Positions 1 to 10,944 of a DNA stretch of 64,000 nt are shown here, one piece after another (the stretch's first letter is position 1; each line of letters opens with the position of its first letter). Source of the stretch: Berberis thunbergii (taxonomy: Eukaryota > Streptophyta > Magnoliopsida > Ranunculales > Berberidaceae); the NCBI GenBank assembly GCA_003290165.1, contig QNQO01002098.1, forward strand, positions 89,362 to 153,361, in the 5' to 3' direction. Both the position numbers and the translations under genes were made by a program. The notes under the pieces are model-generated. The model was not told the DNA's origin. It did not search any database and saw nothing but the letters and a program-made list of their open reading frames with translations.

Positions 1-72
1 ATTTATAAAAGGAGTCAAAGTGTAAAAAGCCAAAAACCTAATAAAAAATGCCTATAAAGCTTGGTTGCGTAG
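1..72. mobile_element. Right end of a CTAG-family MITE, cut by the window edge
   Basis: The first 72 bases match the right half of the complete MITE at 8744-8906 almost base for base, ending in TTGCGTAG then AATTGGGAC. Only this end is in the window. It also marks the start of the first copy of the segmental duplication. Confidence 0.6.
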
Positions 73-275
73 AATTGGGACATTTTTATTGATACTATAA
101 AGACTCAATATGATTATTTTCCAAAAATATTTCACTAGATATTCTAATTGAATTTCAATATCTTCTCCATCATCATTATATAAGGATTGAAACTATAATC
201 TGCAACTTTAATTAGATTAAGTAAATAAATAATTATTTCCTAATCCGGTAGCATGGTAATTTTCATTAAAACTGA

Positions 276-395
276 CTATTAAATTTTATTTTATTTTTTT
301 ATTTTTACCCTTAACCTTCCCAACACCTCATGCTACCGACCGAATTCAAACTCGTGACGTATGATTTATGCTATTAATTTAGTTACTGCTTCATG
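276..395 (-). mobile_element. SINE-like retroposon, minus strand
   Basis: Read on the minus strand, this stretch has a tRNA-like B-box resemblance (CACGAGTTTGAATTC near 340-356) followed by GGGAAGGTTAAGGGT and an A-rich tail (T-rich on the plus strand, 279-306). The matching copy at 9113-9231 has a purer and longer tail. No target duplication or convincing A box was found, so the SINE call is tentative. Confidence 0.4.
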
Positions 396-1186
396 AATAT
401 ATTGGAAAATTTTCAATTTTTCAATGGATCAAATTATCTATAATGAGCCATCACGATCAAACATCCCTAGCTATTGTCAAATACTTATCGAAAGCGCAAT
501 AACATCCACATAATCTTATTGAGAAAAACAATAACTTCATAACATGATGTAATGAAAATGAATCTACTCTTCTTGAAAAAATAGTAAATTGACTAAGATC
601 TCAAAATACATAAAGTGAAAACAAACCTAATCGATAGATAAATCATAAAGTGAACATCATGAAAATGGATCTATTCTGCTATTGATATGATCTAAAGATC
701 ACTTAATCTAGGCTTCAAATGATGGTCTAACATATTTAATCTAGGCTTCGAATGATGGTCTAACATATTTTGAAAATGAGCAAAACAACAGGGTCATGGT
801 CCCTAACTAAGGTGCGGCGTTGAATTAATCACATCGATCGGTTATCCATTTAGATGTGCAAAATTGTGAAAATTATATTAACAAAGGATCTTGATTAAAC
901 AACAAGGTCATGGTCCCTAATGAAGTTGTATCCCCTAATTTATGCCAACCTATATTACCAAATTCATAAGGATTTGGTGAGATTTTGTGTGAAGAAGGAT
1001 AAAAAATGGCGCAATCAATCCCAATAATTTGTATTCATTACTTATTGTATCAATGAAATCATCCGATTTTGACACAAGGATTAAAATAAATGTTCAATCA
1101 GTAAATCATATTAGAATTTTCCATTTCCATCTAATTTGAGGATCAATTATACAATTATTTTTGGTAAACACAATCAACATCCATAA
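396..1186. other. AT-rich upstream region of defensin-like gene 1
   Basis: No gene is visible. The stretch holds a 33-bp tandem duplication (703-735 and 736-768; only one unit in copy 2) and two copies of GGTCATGGTCCCTAA about 115 bases apart. Short stretches such as CTATTGATATGATCT and AAATACATAAAGTGAA recur downstream of the PMEI gene at 41716-41790, hinting at shared ancestry of the flanks. Confidence 0.5.
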
Positions 1187-1194
1187 TATAAATA
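1187..1194 (+). promoter_or_regulatory. TATA box of defensin-like gene 1
   Basis: TATAAATA lies 66-73 bases before the ATG at 1260, a normal plant distance. The same octamer is at 9966-9973 before the second copy, so both promoters keep it. Confidence 0.6.
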
Positions 1195-1259
1195 GATCAG
1201 TGAAAACACACTAATCTTTCCATCAATTATATACTGTAATCGTCAACAACATAGCGAAC

Positions 1260-1821
1260 ATGGCAAAGTTGTCTCTCACCATTTGCTTTCTTTCTGTGCT
1301 CCTAATTCTCCTTGCCTCATCAGGTTCATTTTGCACACAAGTTCTTTCTCTTAAGTTTTTTTTTTTTTTAATCAATGAAAATCAAAATTGCATTAAAGAT
1401 AAAAACCAGTCAGGTTCAAAATACAACCCATCTCCAGTTCATCATTATTACTATTAATAATACTACTACTAGCGTAGACTGATGCAGCCAATCGATGAAC
1501 TGTTAGATTTATATTTCTCCTGAAACATTCAAAATGTACTTAGCTTATGTTCCAATAATTGATGGTATTTTTTCTTTTTGTTTTTTGGTAAAATTGAACT
1601 GTGCAGGGTACACGACGGAGGCAATTAAGTTTCCACCACTTCCTCCAATCCTTGGGGATCCTCATACGTGTGTCGAAGGCATAGGATCATGTAGTCAAGT
1701 AAACCCTCAACCTTGCATCGACCAATGCAAGAACAAATACAAAACTTTCCAGGATGGTGTTTGCATGGACCCTGTATTGCCTGGAACTCCTTACCTCTGC
1801 CAGTGCATCTTCGGTTGCTGA
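1260..1821 (+). CDS. Secreted defensin-like (DEFL) cysteine-rich peptide, copy 1
   Basis: Two exons are proposed: 1260-1323 and 1607-1821, with GT at 1324 and AG at 1605-1606. This gives 92 residues. Exon 1 is almost all signal peptide (hydrophobic core about residues 6-20), the usual structure of plant DEFL genes. The mature part has eight cysteines at residues 43, 50, 58, 62, 74, 86, 88 and 92, spaced C-x6-C-x7-C-x3-C-x11-C-x11-C-x1-C-x3-C. The CxxxC and CxC pairs fit the cysteine-stabilised alpha-beta fold. Such peptides are secreted and act in defence or in reproductive or root signalling; which applies here cannot be told. The gene ends in TGA. The predicted mature peptide is identical to that of the second copy at 10039-10589, and the signal peptide is one residue longer. 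The intron contains an in-frame readthrough that can mislead ORF callers. Confidence 0.85.
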
Positions 1822-2175
1822 TGATTTTTTCTTTGTTCAATCAGATTATTAGATGAAAAAAGTTTAACCAAGATATATAAATATTCAGGCTATTTTTTTT
1901 TTCCACTTCATTTATTTTTGTGCGTTCCTCGTTAACGTTCATGATTAACGTTCCTCATTAACATTCATGATCATATAAACATATCTCGAAGAAATCTTGA
2001 CAATCATGTGGAAGATGACTACTTGGAATGAATTAGTCGAGAGTAACATGCTTGTAACAGTCTTCAATCCCGGTAGTCATCTTCAGATGAAGCGGCGAGA
2101 ATCACACACAAAAACAGACTCTGTATACTTTTGTTGAATCTATATGGATTCAATGCTTCCTCAATCTTGCAAGAA
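1822..2175. other. 3' flank of defensin-like gene 1 with remnant of a second DEFL copy
   Basis: No intact gene is present. Bases about 2060-2181 match 10865-10987 and hold only the first part of the decayed second DEFL exon that is longer in copy 2. The rest of that exon was lost through a deletion ending at 2176-2181 (TGAATG). Confidence 0.5.
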
Positions 2176-2967
2176 TGAATGAAAGTCATCTAACATGTTT
2201 AAATGACATAACAAAAGAATAAATAATCTAAAATAAGGATCGATAAATACCTCCCGCTATTGTTAGTTTGATCATTTAGCGTCTTCTCTTTTTTGCGTTG
2301 GATTCTTCCAAGTACTCTTATATTTTTTTAAATCCTCACTTTGATGGAGTAGTTATTTTTTTAGAGAAAATCATACTTGAGGACCCAACATGGCACTACT
2401 TTTATATACGTTTTTTTTCCATAAAAAAACCGTCTTGGTTACTTGCCATAGGCAGTTATTAGCAGTTCACAATTGTGGGACTCTTGAGTGGTTTCTGAAA
2501 ATTTACGGACCACTTATGGAGAGATTCAAATAACTTACATTCTCCCACTTGGTCCGTATATAATAACAAACACCAATGAATACAATACATGAATCATGGC
2601 GATAAGTCCTCTGAAAACGAGTAATATCTTCCATGTATTACAATGTATTATGCCTCTCAAAACTTACCCAAATTTCTTAATGAATAAACCCAATGTTTAT
2701 TCTAGGTCCGAACTTTAAGATATTTCTCAAATAAGTAAATAAACAAACGTGTACACAATGAATAACAAAATGAGAAATATCACAAGCAATTAGAGTTTCA
2801 TCATTAGTTCTGATAACGAAATTTACATAGTGGTGCCAAGTCCCATCCTGATCACATGTTCCTTAAATTTAAATGGTGGCATGCATAGGTTCAGCTATCA
2901 TCAATTCAGTATTAACGTCTTCAATGACCACTTTCTTATCCTTAACACGTTCTCTTATGGCTAAGTA
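2176..2967 (-). mobile_element. Ty1/Copia 3' end, minus strand (copy 1)
   Basis: A 364-bp LTR (2176-2539) reads TGAATG...TTACA on the plus strand. It abuts TTCTCCCACTT, the complement of a purine-rich priming tract. The end of pol follows on the minus strand, with its stop at 2823-2825. On the minus strand the LTR contains a TATATAAAAGT promoter-like stretch. The internal coding part is cut by the SINE at 2968-3107 and nothing of the element is seen beyond it. Confidence 0.7.
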
Positions 2968-3107
2968 GGTTTATCCCCCACGTTCTAGTTTCGAATCCCA
3001 CCTGCGGCATGGTTACTTTCTAATGAGTGTTGACCTATAGGTCGCTCAGTTGATAGGTTATGGGATCCTTAAAAACCCAGCTCGCCTTTTAAAAAGAAAA
3101 AGAAAAA
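2968..3107 (+). mobile_element. 5'-truncated tRNA-derived SINE inside Copia (copy 1)
   Basis: The stretch contains a B box (AGTTTCGAATCCCAC near 2988-3002), the body motif AAAACCCAGCTC and an A-rich end. It resembles the fuller SINE at 8219-8324 on the other strand but lacks its A box. The same insertion sits at 12032-12169, so it predates the segmental duplication. Confidence 0.6.
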
Positions 3108-3604
3108 CTTGATGTATTATAATATTATTATTTAGAAAAAGAAAAACTTGATTTTTTTAGTTAGTCAAATTTAAATTAAGTTGAAATTAATAATAGTATA
3201 ATTAAAAAAAGTATCTAAATAATAATATTATATATTTAAGTAGAAACTAATAACAATATATGTTTAATAATATTATAATAATGAGCCCTTCTAGGGACTG
3301 AGAGAAAGAGCGAAGGAGAGGGGCGAGGGCTCACTCTTTCCCTTGCTCCCTAGAATTCATGCAACTATAATTGAATCAATTATTAAGTTGAAATTAATAA
3401 TAGTATAATTGAAATTAAATTGATATAAAAAAGTTGAAGATATATTAAAATAATGATGAAAAAGTTAAAATAAGTAATGTGCTTGGAGTGGTGAAGAAAT
3501 ATGAGATTCCTAAATTTAGCTTTTTGGTTAAAATGGGGGATGGTCTTTTACCTTTGGATATGCTTTTATATCTTGATATATCAAACATTCAAACTTCAAT
3601 TTTG
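3108..3604. repeat. AT-rich stretch with direct repeats and an imperfect hairpin
   Basis: AAGTTGAAATTAATAATAG recurs at about 3178 and 3384, flanking a block that contains an imperfect inverted repeat (CTAGGGACTGAGAG... / ...CTTGCTCCCTAG, about 3291-3354). It could be a small decayed inverted-repeat element with duplicated ends. No gene is visible. Confidence 0.35.
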
Positions 3605-3766
3605 CTAGGTAGCCAGGTCAGTCAATCATTTTTTGACTAAGGTTGTCCTTTGTACAATTTTACTAATTCTCGTTAAAATACAATCACAAAATCATTTTTA
3701 GAATGGGTGAAATTGAAAAAGGGCCAAACCCTGACCAAAAAATGAATGTCTGGCTTGACTACCTAG
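3605..3766. mobile_element. CTAG-ended MITE, 162 bp
   Basis: The ends are imperfect terminal inverted repeats: CTAGGTAGCCAGGTCAGTCA on the left and, read in complement, CTAGGTAGTCAAGCCAGACA on the right. The match continues inward through a CATTTTTTG block. It is related to the elements at 8744-8906 and 42968-43096. It is too short to code for anything. The target duplication is unclear. Confidence 0.65.
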
Positions 3767-3889
3767 AATTGTTGATCAAACTTATGGGGAGAACAAATTT
3801 ACCAACACTTTTTTCTCATGCCTTGCTACTAAAATGAAATTCGATATATGAAAATAAGTAACATAATACTCATACAAAATCCGCTAATT

Positions 3890-4480
3890 CTGATATGCTG
3901 GTTGTCTCTCATTACGAGACTCACTCCAACCCCTTCATTTCCTATCATAAGAATCTGGTTTGGGTGAAAAATCTTCTTCATCGAATTAATTTTTTTGTTG
4001 GTCGGTATTGCATAAGAGGATCTTGACTAAATATAGGTTAAGAAAGAGAGGAATCCGCATAGGAAGTCTTTGTGTGTTTTGTAATATGAATGACGAGACC
4101 TTCAATCACTTGATGCTTCATTGTAGATTCTCAAAATCTATTTGGAGCATTTTCTAGTCAGAAATTGGTCTGAGTCAGATGTTTCAAGGTTCCCTTTTGG
4201 ATTGGCTAAATTAGTGGTCCCAATCTAATCCATAACGGTGTGTGAGGTGGTTATGACGTAGGGTTTCTCACATGGTTTTGTGTGTGGAAAGAGAGAAAAA
4301 TGAGGTTTTGAAAGGGCTCAACAAATTGAAGCATTATATTTTTATCAAGAATTGTTGTGGATGATGGGTTCAACCTGTTATTTTTTTTTAGAAACTTGTT
4401 ATTTGACACCTTACCTTAGCATTCCTTGATATAGAAATGGTTTCCCCTGTACATTGTTTCCTTTATTATATTAAAAAAAA
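3890..4480 (+). mobile_element. 5'-truncated LINE relic (L1-type 3' end)
   Basis: The sequence parallels 6588-7223 of the larger LINE, covering the C-terminal zinc-binding reverse-transcriptase region (zf-RVT) and the 3' UTR, and ends in an A-run at about 4471-4478. Many substitutions and stop codons break the frame. It begins abruptly, as expected from incomplete reverse transcription. Confidence 0.6.
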
Positions 4481-5114
4481 TATTTGTGTTTGGCAAAAAA
4501 AGTTTATAAAAGTGTAAAAGTAAAGTTTTTCATTTGTTTAGCATGGATAACGATGTATTATTACTTTACGAATTAACTTGGGTTAACAAAAGTATAAAAG
4601 TAAACACAAATTAGTCATTACATTAACTACAGTGTCTAAAAAATTTATTTTGTAAAAAATAAATCTTAAAAATCATTTTCAAAAAAAAACATTTTTTAAA
4701 TACCATCATGCCATTTTCTAAAAATGATATAGACAAAAATGTTCAAGTGTAAATACTAAATAACGTTGCGAATAGTTGGCATCGACAATAAATAAGGGAT
4801 AGTATTGGAAACAAACCTTTACTATGGTTGCAACAGTGTAAGAACTCTTATCGGATTTAAGTATAGGATCAGTCAAAGAAGTTAATTAGAATAAACTCTT
4901 CAATCAAATTGTGGGCAAATTAATCCGCTTAGTTGTAATAAGAGCAATAGTCTAATTGTGTTGAATTAGGAAGATATTTAGTAAAGGAAAAAATGCTCTA
5001 ATTTACAGAGAAGCCTTTTATTTAACTCTAACTTACCTCTCTATAAATAAACATCGTTATTAATATTACATTACATTACGATGCATTTTTTAACACAACA
5101 CAAACACCTCCATG
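4481..5114. other. No gene seen
   Basis: AT-rich sequence with no open frame, repeat boundary or RNA gene that can be supported. Confidence 0.4.
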
Positions 5115-7223
5115 GATCTGGAATTCTACTTGTTTTCAAAGTGCAGCAGTCAGTGGAAGACATGTGGTTGATAGTCTTTTGATTGCCAATGAAATTATTG
5201 ATTCTAGGAAAAAATAAGGTGTTCCAGGGCTCGTTATCAAATTAGATTTCTCCAAAACCTTTGACAACGTCTCTTGGAGATACTTGGATTTGGTAATGGC
5301 TCGCATGGGGTTTAACTCCAAATGGATTCATTGGCTTCACACTTGCAGATCTACAACTAATTTCTCTCTGAAAATTAATGGTCAACTGCACGGGTTTTTC
5401 AATAGTTCGAAAGGCTTGCGCCAAGGTGATCCCCTGTCTCCTCTTGTTTTTACTATAACAGCAGAAGGTTTAATACAAATGATTCTTAAAGCGGTTGATG
5501 CTGGCCTAGTCAAAGGGTTTTCTGTCGTGGAGGGTAGTCTGCCTGTTTCCATTCTCCAGTATGCGGATGATACTATCCTCTTTTGTGATGCTTCCGCTTC
5601 TCAGGTTCTTGCTCTTAAAAGAATTATGCTTTGGTTTGACATTATTTCAGGTCTGAAAATCAACTTTCACAAATCAAGGGTGTTGCCTATTGGAGATGTC
5701 TCTCATCTGCACCAGTTGGCGGGTTTATTGAGTTGTTCAACGGGTCATCTTCCAGTTAGATACTTGGGCATGCATTTGGGGGCTAGTTTCAAAAGTAAAG
5801 CTGTGTGAAATGAGATGATTGAAAGGATGGAATCAAAACTAGCGTCTTGGAAACACAAATTTCTCTCTAAAGCAGGCAGACTAGCTATTGTACAATCCAC
5901 ATTAGCTTCTATCCCGGTGTTCATTCTGTCTCTTATCAAGGTTCCCTATTCAATAGCAGCCAAGATGGAACAGATCATGCGCGATTTCCTTTGGGGTTCT
6001 ACTCATAACTCTAGAAAGATGCATTTGGTGGGCTGGGAGAAAATTTGTTGCCCTAAATCTCGAGGTGGTTTAGGCATTCGTTAGGTGCTCACTTTTAATA
6101 TTGCATTACTTTCTAAGTGACTTTGGCGATTTGCAGAAGAAAATGATAATTTATGGAGATCTCTCATTAGGGACAAATATGGGCGCAATAGATGAGTTTG
6201 GGAAAAGAGAACTAAGTACACTTCCTACGGATGCTTTTTGTGGAAATCCATCTCCCGGTTCGCAAGTGGCTTCTACCCTCACACCTCTCTCCAATGTGGA
6301 AATGGTGATCTCATCTCTTTCTGGCATGATGTTTGGTGTAGTAACTAATCTTTGAAGGATCTGTTATCAATGTTGTTTTTCATTAACAACAATCAATACG
6401 GGAGTGTAAGCAATTTTTGGTCTAACGACAATTCTTGGAATCTTTCCTTTCGAAGATCCCTAAATACTGGGGAGTTAGATGAGTTTACTAATCTAACGCT
6501 TTTGTTGGATAGACAAATGCTCTCAGAGGGATCTGATAGTTTGGTGTGGAAGGGTAAAGGTGTGGGCTTCTCGGTGAAAGAATTTTCGGACATGTTAGCT
6601 GCATCTCACTATGAGACCCACTCTAACCCCTTCATTTCCTCTCATAAAAATCTGGTATGGGTGAAAAACATTTTTCCTCGGATTAATTTATTTAATTGGT
6701 CAGTATTGCATGAGAAGATTTTGACTAAAGATAGGTTAAGGAAAAGAGGAATCCACACAGGGAGTCTTTGTGTGCTTTGCAATGAAATTGACGAGACGCT
6801 GGACCATTTGATGCTTCACTGCTGTTTTTCCAAATCCATTTGGAGCAGTTTCTTGGCATAATTTGATTTGAGTTTAATGTTTCAAGGCTCCATTTTAGAT
6901 TGGCTAAGTTGGTGGTCTCAAGCTAATCTTTTCCGTCGGGGAGAGTGGTTATGGCGTAGGGTCCCTCACGTTCTCATGTGGTGTGTGTGGAAAGAAAGAA
7001 ATAAAATGGTTTTTGAAGGACTCAACAGATCAGAATACTTTATCTTTATCGAGATTAGAGAAATGTTGTGGAGGATGAGTTCGGTTTGTAATTTGTTTAG
7101 GGATTTGGGTTTTGACACTTTCATGGTGTCTTAGCATTCCTTGATATAGTAATGTTTCTTTTTGTTTTTTGTTTCCTTTGCTTTCATTAATAAACATCTT
7201 CATGTTTGACATTAAAAAAAAAA
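5115..7223 (+). pseudogene. LINE (L1-type) ORF2 remnant: reverse transcriptase and zf-RVT
   Basis: The frame, broken by stops and shifts, encodes a non-LTR reverse transcriptase. It includes the stretches KLDFSK, GLRQGDPLSPLVF and the catalytic YADD (5560-5571), then the thumb region (LASWKHKFLSKAGRL) and a C-terminal zinc-binding domain (CVLCNEIDETLDHLMLHC, about 6768-6821). An in-frame TGA follows codon 174 of the RT segment (near 5806), and further stops fall at 5208 and 6082. The endonuclease half is missing, so the copy is 5' truncated. The 3' end is a poly-A run at 7213-7222. It cannot encode an active protein. Confidence 0.8.
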
Positions 7224-7390
7224 TAGCTGAAGAAAGTCGTTTGGAGCGACAATATCTTCATTGAGTTTTTCGTATACAATAACCCATGTAACCATGCACC
7301 CATTACCCTTCGGAGTAACGGTAGCCCTGCTCATAAAGCTTTTGTAGATTTTATGAAGGTCTTCATCGATAACTGACACCGGGCAGAATA
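7224..7390 (+). pseudogene. Unidentified coding-like remnant
   Basis: Directly after the LINE poly-A there are about 48 codons open on the plus strand to a TGA near 7375. They include WSDNIFIEFFVYNN and HAPITLRSNGSPAHKAFVDF. Composition is more coding-like than the surroundings, but the family is not recognised and no start codon is apparent. Confidence 0.25.
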
Positions 7391-8218
7391 ACGATTAATA
7401 TTTGAGAGATTACAACATATTATGAAAATAATAAGCTTTGCTAGGGAACATATAAGTAATCCAATATTCCTAAAAGGGGAGGGGCAATGACGATGTTAGT
7501 GTGGCCGGTGGGAGCCACGCTGCCACTGCTACTCTCGTTGGGTTGTTGACAAGAAAAAAAAAGGAAAAAAATGAAAAAGAAAATGAAAAGAATAAGAAAG
7601 AAGGCAGACGAGCAACAACAGCGGTGTGGCGGGTGAGAGAGAAGCAACAGCAGTGAGGCTGCACAATAACATCAATGACGTCAGGAGAGAAGCAACTGTT
7701 GCTGTTGTTCCAAGGAGAAACACTTGAGAGTGGGAGAGGAAAAGAGAGAAAAACTTGAGAGTTAAAAATTTTGGTTTACATTGAGAGTGTTGAAGTGTAG
7801 GTGGTAATGTTAGACAAAAAAAAAGAGTGTGATAATGTGAAAGAGGAGAATTGGTAGTGTCAAAAAGTTGACGCGAATACAATTACGTGGACCATAGTAA
7901 CTTTCCATTGGGCTATATTGGGCCCTTTTATCCCACTCTCAATTTAACATTAGCCTTACTTAATTTACACGACATCATCTTATCTTATAAATTGAAATAT
8001 TTTCACCTTAAAATTTGAGAAACTTTAAATTTACATATCATACGGCGAGCTCTTATAACGTTCTTTTATTGGTTTATTTAAGTCACATTCACAAATACAT
8101 CTTTTCAAGAACCGTAAAACAATCTATTAAATCATATTTTCTTATTGAAAAATAAAATAACTTATTATAAGTGACGTTACATAAGTAGATGAAACGATTT
8201 CATAAAAATTTACGTAGT
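7391..8218. other. Purine-rich and AT-rich stretch, no gene supported
   Basis: Bases 7540-7840 are A/G-rich on the plus strand. This creates a 117-codon minus-strand frame rich in Phe, Leu and Ser with no recognisable domain. It is treated as a composition artefact. Confidence 0.4.
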
Positions 8219-8324
8219 AGAGCTGGGTTTTCAAGAATCCCATAACCTATGCCGCAGGTGAAACTCGAACGTAGGACATGAAGAACAAATCCATACAACT
8301 CTAACCGCTAGATCATAACACCGT
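8219..8324 (-). mobile_element. tRNA-derived SINE, minus strand
   Basis: On the minus strand a tRNA-like head is visible: an A box (GATCTAGCGGTTAGAGTT) and a B box (ACGTTCGAGTTTCAC) about 30 bases apart, followed by CACCTGCGGCAT and AAAACCCAGCTC. The body matches the truncated SINEs at 2968 and 12032. It is the most complete head of this family in the window. Confidence 0.6.
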
Positions 8325-8364
8325 TGACAAGAAGAGAAATAATATTACTGTGAAAGGAACAAGA

Positions 8365-8743
8365 GAATAACAGCCCATCTTGTAATAATTAATTACTTCT
8401 TGTGGTAATTAAAAATGACATCTCTATTTAAATGGGTTTTCATGTTAACCAAGCATGCATGGTATTTATTTGAATTTTATTAAATCAATCACATTATATG
8501 CAAAAATATTGGCTTACCAAATATTGACTTGATTTTAATATTTTATTAGTTGTTTTATGTTCTAAATCTTTTTGAATCATGTACTAAGCACGGAAACAAT
8601 TAGAAAATAGTTTTAAAAAAAAGATATCGATATTTACGAAAACCTTTTAGTTAAAGAAAAAATTAGATTAAAATCTTGTTTTTAGGTTTTATTGTAAATA
8701 TTTGATATGATTTTCTCACTAAATATCTCTTTTATGAGTTTGT
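8365..8743 (+). repeat. Duplicated block also found at 13362-13713
   Basis: This AT-rich block (AATTACTTCTTGTGGTAATT through CACTAAATATCTCTTTTA) recurs at 13362-13713 with many small differences. At 13714 the second block continues directly into sequence found after the MITE here. The later block is therefore an unoccupied or pre-insertion version of the junction. Confidence 0.6.
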
Positions 8744-8906
8744 CTAGGCAGCCAGGCTTTAAATCCATTTTTTAGTCAGGTTTGAGCATTTTTACATTTT
8801 TACCCATTCTCTTTAAAATACAATTACAAACATTATTTATAAAAGGAGTCAAAGTGTAAAAAGCCAAAAACCTAATAAAAAATGCCTATAAAACTTGGTT
8901 GCGTAG
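8744..8906. mobile_element. CTAG-ended MITE, 163 bp
   Basis: The left end CTAGGCAGCCAGGCTT and the complement of the right end, CTACGCAACCAAGTTT, are inverted repeats that extend about 44 bases inward through CATTTTTTA. The related block at 13714 lacks the element, which supports insertion. No clean target duplication is seen. Confidence 0.65.
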
Positions 8907-9110
8907 AATTGGGACATTTTTATTGATACTATAAAGACTCAATATGATTATTTTCCAAAAATATTTCACTAGATATTCTAATTGAATTTCAATATCTTCT
9001 CCATCATCATTATATAAGGATTGAAACTATAATCTGCAACTTTAATTAGATTAAGTAAATAAATAATTATTTCCTAATCCGGTAGCATGGTAATTTTCAT
9101 TAAAACTGAC

Positions 9111-9112
<2 letters not shown>

Positions 9113-9147
<35 letters not shown>

Positions 9148-9231
9148 AACCTTCCCAACACCTCATGCTACCGACCGAATTCAAACTCGTGACGTATGAT
9201 TTATGCTATTAATTTAGTTACTGCTTCATGA
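9113..9231 (-). mobile_element. SINE-like retroposon, minus strand (copy 2)
   Basis: This is the counterpart of 276-395. The tail here is an uninterrupted T-run of about 26 bases on the plus strand (9116-9141), longer and purer than in copy 1. The homopolymer therefore changed after the duplication. Confidence 0.4.
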
Positions 9232-9965
9232 ATATATTGGAAAATTTTCAATTTTTCAATGGATCAAATTATCTATAATGAGCCATCACGATCAAACATC
9301 CCTAGCTATTGTCAAATACTTATCGAAAGCGCAATAACATCCACATAATCTTATTGAGAAAAACAATAACTTCATAACATGATGTAATAAAAATAGTAAA
9401 TTGACTAAGATCACAAAATACATAAAGTGAAAACAAACCTAATCGATAGATAAATCATAAAGTGAACATCATGAAAATGGATCTATTCTTCTATTGATAT
9501 GATCTAAAGATCACTTAATCTAGGCTTCAAATGATGGTCTAACATATTTTGAAAATGAGCAAAACAACAGGGTCATGGTCCCTAACTAAGGTGCGGCATT
9601 GAATTAATCACATCGATCGGTTATTCATTTAGATGTGCAAAATTGTGAAAATTATATTAACAAAGGATCTTGATTAAACAACAAGGTCATGGTCCCTAAT
9701 GAAGTTGTATCCCCTAATTTATGCCAACCTATATTACCAAATTCATAAGGATTTGGTGAGATTTTGTGTGAAGAAGGATAAAAAATGGCGCAATCAATCC
9801 CAATAATTTGTATTCATTACTTATTGTATCAATGAAATCATCCGATTTTGACACAAGGATTAAAATAAATGTTCAATCAGTAAATCATATTAGAATTTTC
9901 CATTTCCATCTAATTTGAGGATCAATTATACAATTATTTTTGGTAAACACAATCAACATCCATAA

Positions 9966-9973
9966 TATAAATA
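9966..9973 (+). promoter_or_regulatory. TATA box of defensin-like gene 2
   Basis: TATAAATA sits 66-73 bases before the ATG at 10039, in the same context as in copy 1. Confidence 0.6.
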
Positions 9974-10038
9974 GATCAGTGAAAACACACTAATCTTTCC
10001 ATCAATTATATACTGTAATCGTCAACAATATAGCGAAC

Positions 10039-10589
10039 ATGGCAAAGTTGTCTCTCACCATTTGCTTTCTTTCTGTGCTCCTTCTCCTTGCCTCATCAGG
10101 TTCATTTTGCGCACAAGTTCCTTCTCTTAAGTTTTTTTTTTAAATCAATGAAAATCAAAATTGCATTAAAGATAAAAACCAGTCAGGTTCAAAATACAAC
10201 CCATCTCCAGTTCATCATTATTACTATTAATAATACTACTACTACTAGCGTAGACTGATGCAGCCAATCGATGAACTGTTAGATTTATATTTCTCCTGAA
10301 ACATTCAAAATATACTTAGCTTATGTTTCAATAATTGATGGTCTTTTTTCTTTTGGTAAAATTAAACTGTGCAGGGTACACGACGGAGGCAATTAAGTTT
10401 CCACCACTTCCTCCAATTCTTGGGGATCCTCATACGTGTGTCGAAGGCATAGGATCATGTAGTCAAGTAAACCCTCAACCTTGCATCGACCAATGCAAGA
10501 ACAAATACAAAACTTTCCAGGATGGTGTTTGCATGGACCCTGTATTGCCTGGAACTCCTTACCTCTGCCAGTGCATCTTCGGTTGCTGA
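10039..10589 (+). CDS. Secreted defensin-like (DEFL) cysteine-rich peptide, copy 2
   Basis: The exons are 10039-10099 and 10375-10589, with GT at 10100 and AG at 10373-10374. They give 91 residues. One codon is missing in the signal peptide compared with copy 1. From the splice junction on, the 71-residue mature part, including all eight cysteines and the CxxxC and CxC pairs, is identical to copy 1. The intron and flanks carry more changes (for example in the T-run and polypyrimidine tract), so the coding part looks conserved. The role is the same as proposed for copy 1: a secreted CSalpha-beta peptide of unknown target. The gene lies about 0.6 kb upstream of an antisense Copia LTR. Confidence 0.85.
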
Positions 10590-10944
10590 TGATTTTTTCT
10601 TTGTTCAATCAGATTATTAGATGAAAAAAGTTTAACCAAGATATATTAATATTCAGGCTATTTTTTTTCACTTCATTTATTTTTGTGCGTTCCTCATTAA
10701 CGTTCATGATTAACACTAGTGTATGATTAACACGTTCATGATTAACGTTCCTCATTAACATTCATGATCATATAAACATATCTTGAAGAAATCTGGACAA
10801 TCATGTGGAAGATGACCACTTGGAATGAATTAGTCGAGAGTAACATGCTTTTAACAGTCTTCAATCCCGGTAGTCATCTTCAGATGAAGCCGCAAGAATC
10901 ACACACAAAAACAGAGTCTGTATGGATTCAATACTTTTGTTGAA

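Larger units (their letters stand above)
1..3107 (+). repeat. Segmental duplication, copy 1
   Basis: Bases 1-3107 align with 8835-12169 over essentially their whole length with about 95% or better identity by eye. Both copies carry the same MITE end, SINE-like insert, defensin-like gene, antisense Copia 3' end and truncated SINE. The main differences are a 33-bp tandem repeat present twice here and once in copy 2, a longer T-run in copy 2, and a 249-bp segment present in copy 2 but missing here. After 3107 the copies diverge abruptly. Confidence 0.85.

Noticed and set aside
1260..1457. Uninterrupted 65-codon reading of defensin-like exon 1 into the intron
   Set aside because: It reads through a good GT donor into low-complexity sequence; splicing gives a proper eight-cysteine peptide instead.
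1625..1840. Minus-strand frame opposite defensin-like exon 2 (also 10393-10608)
   Set aside because: Shadow of the real coding exon; the plus-strand product has the signal peptide, splice sites and cysteine pattern.
7441..7882. Minus-strand frames of 64-117 codons rich in Phe, Leu and Ser
   Set aside because: Produced by an A/G-rich tract on the plus strand; no conserved motif or start context.
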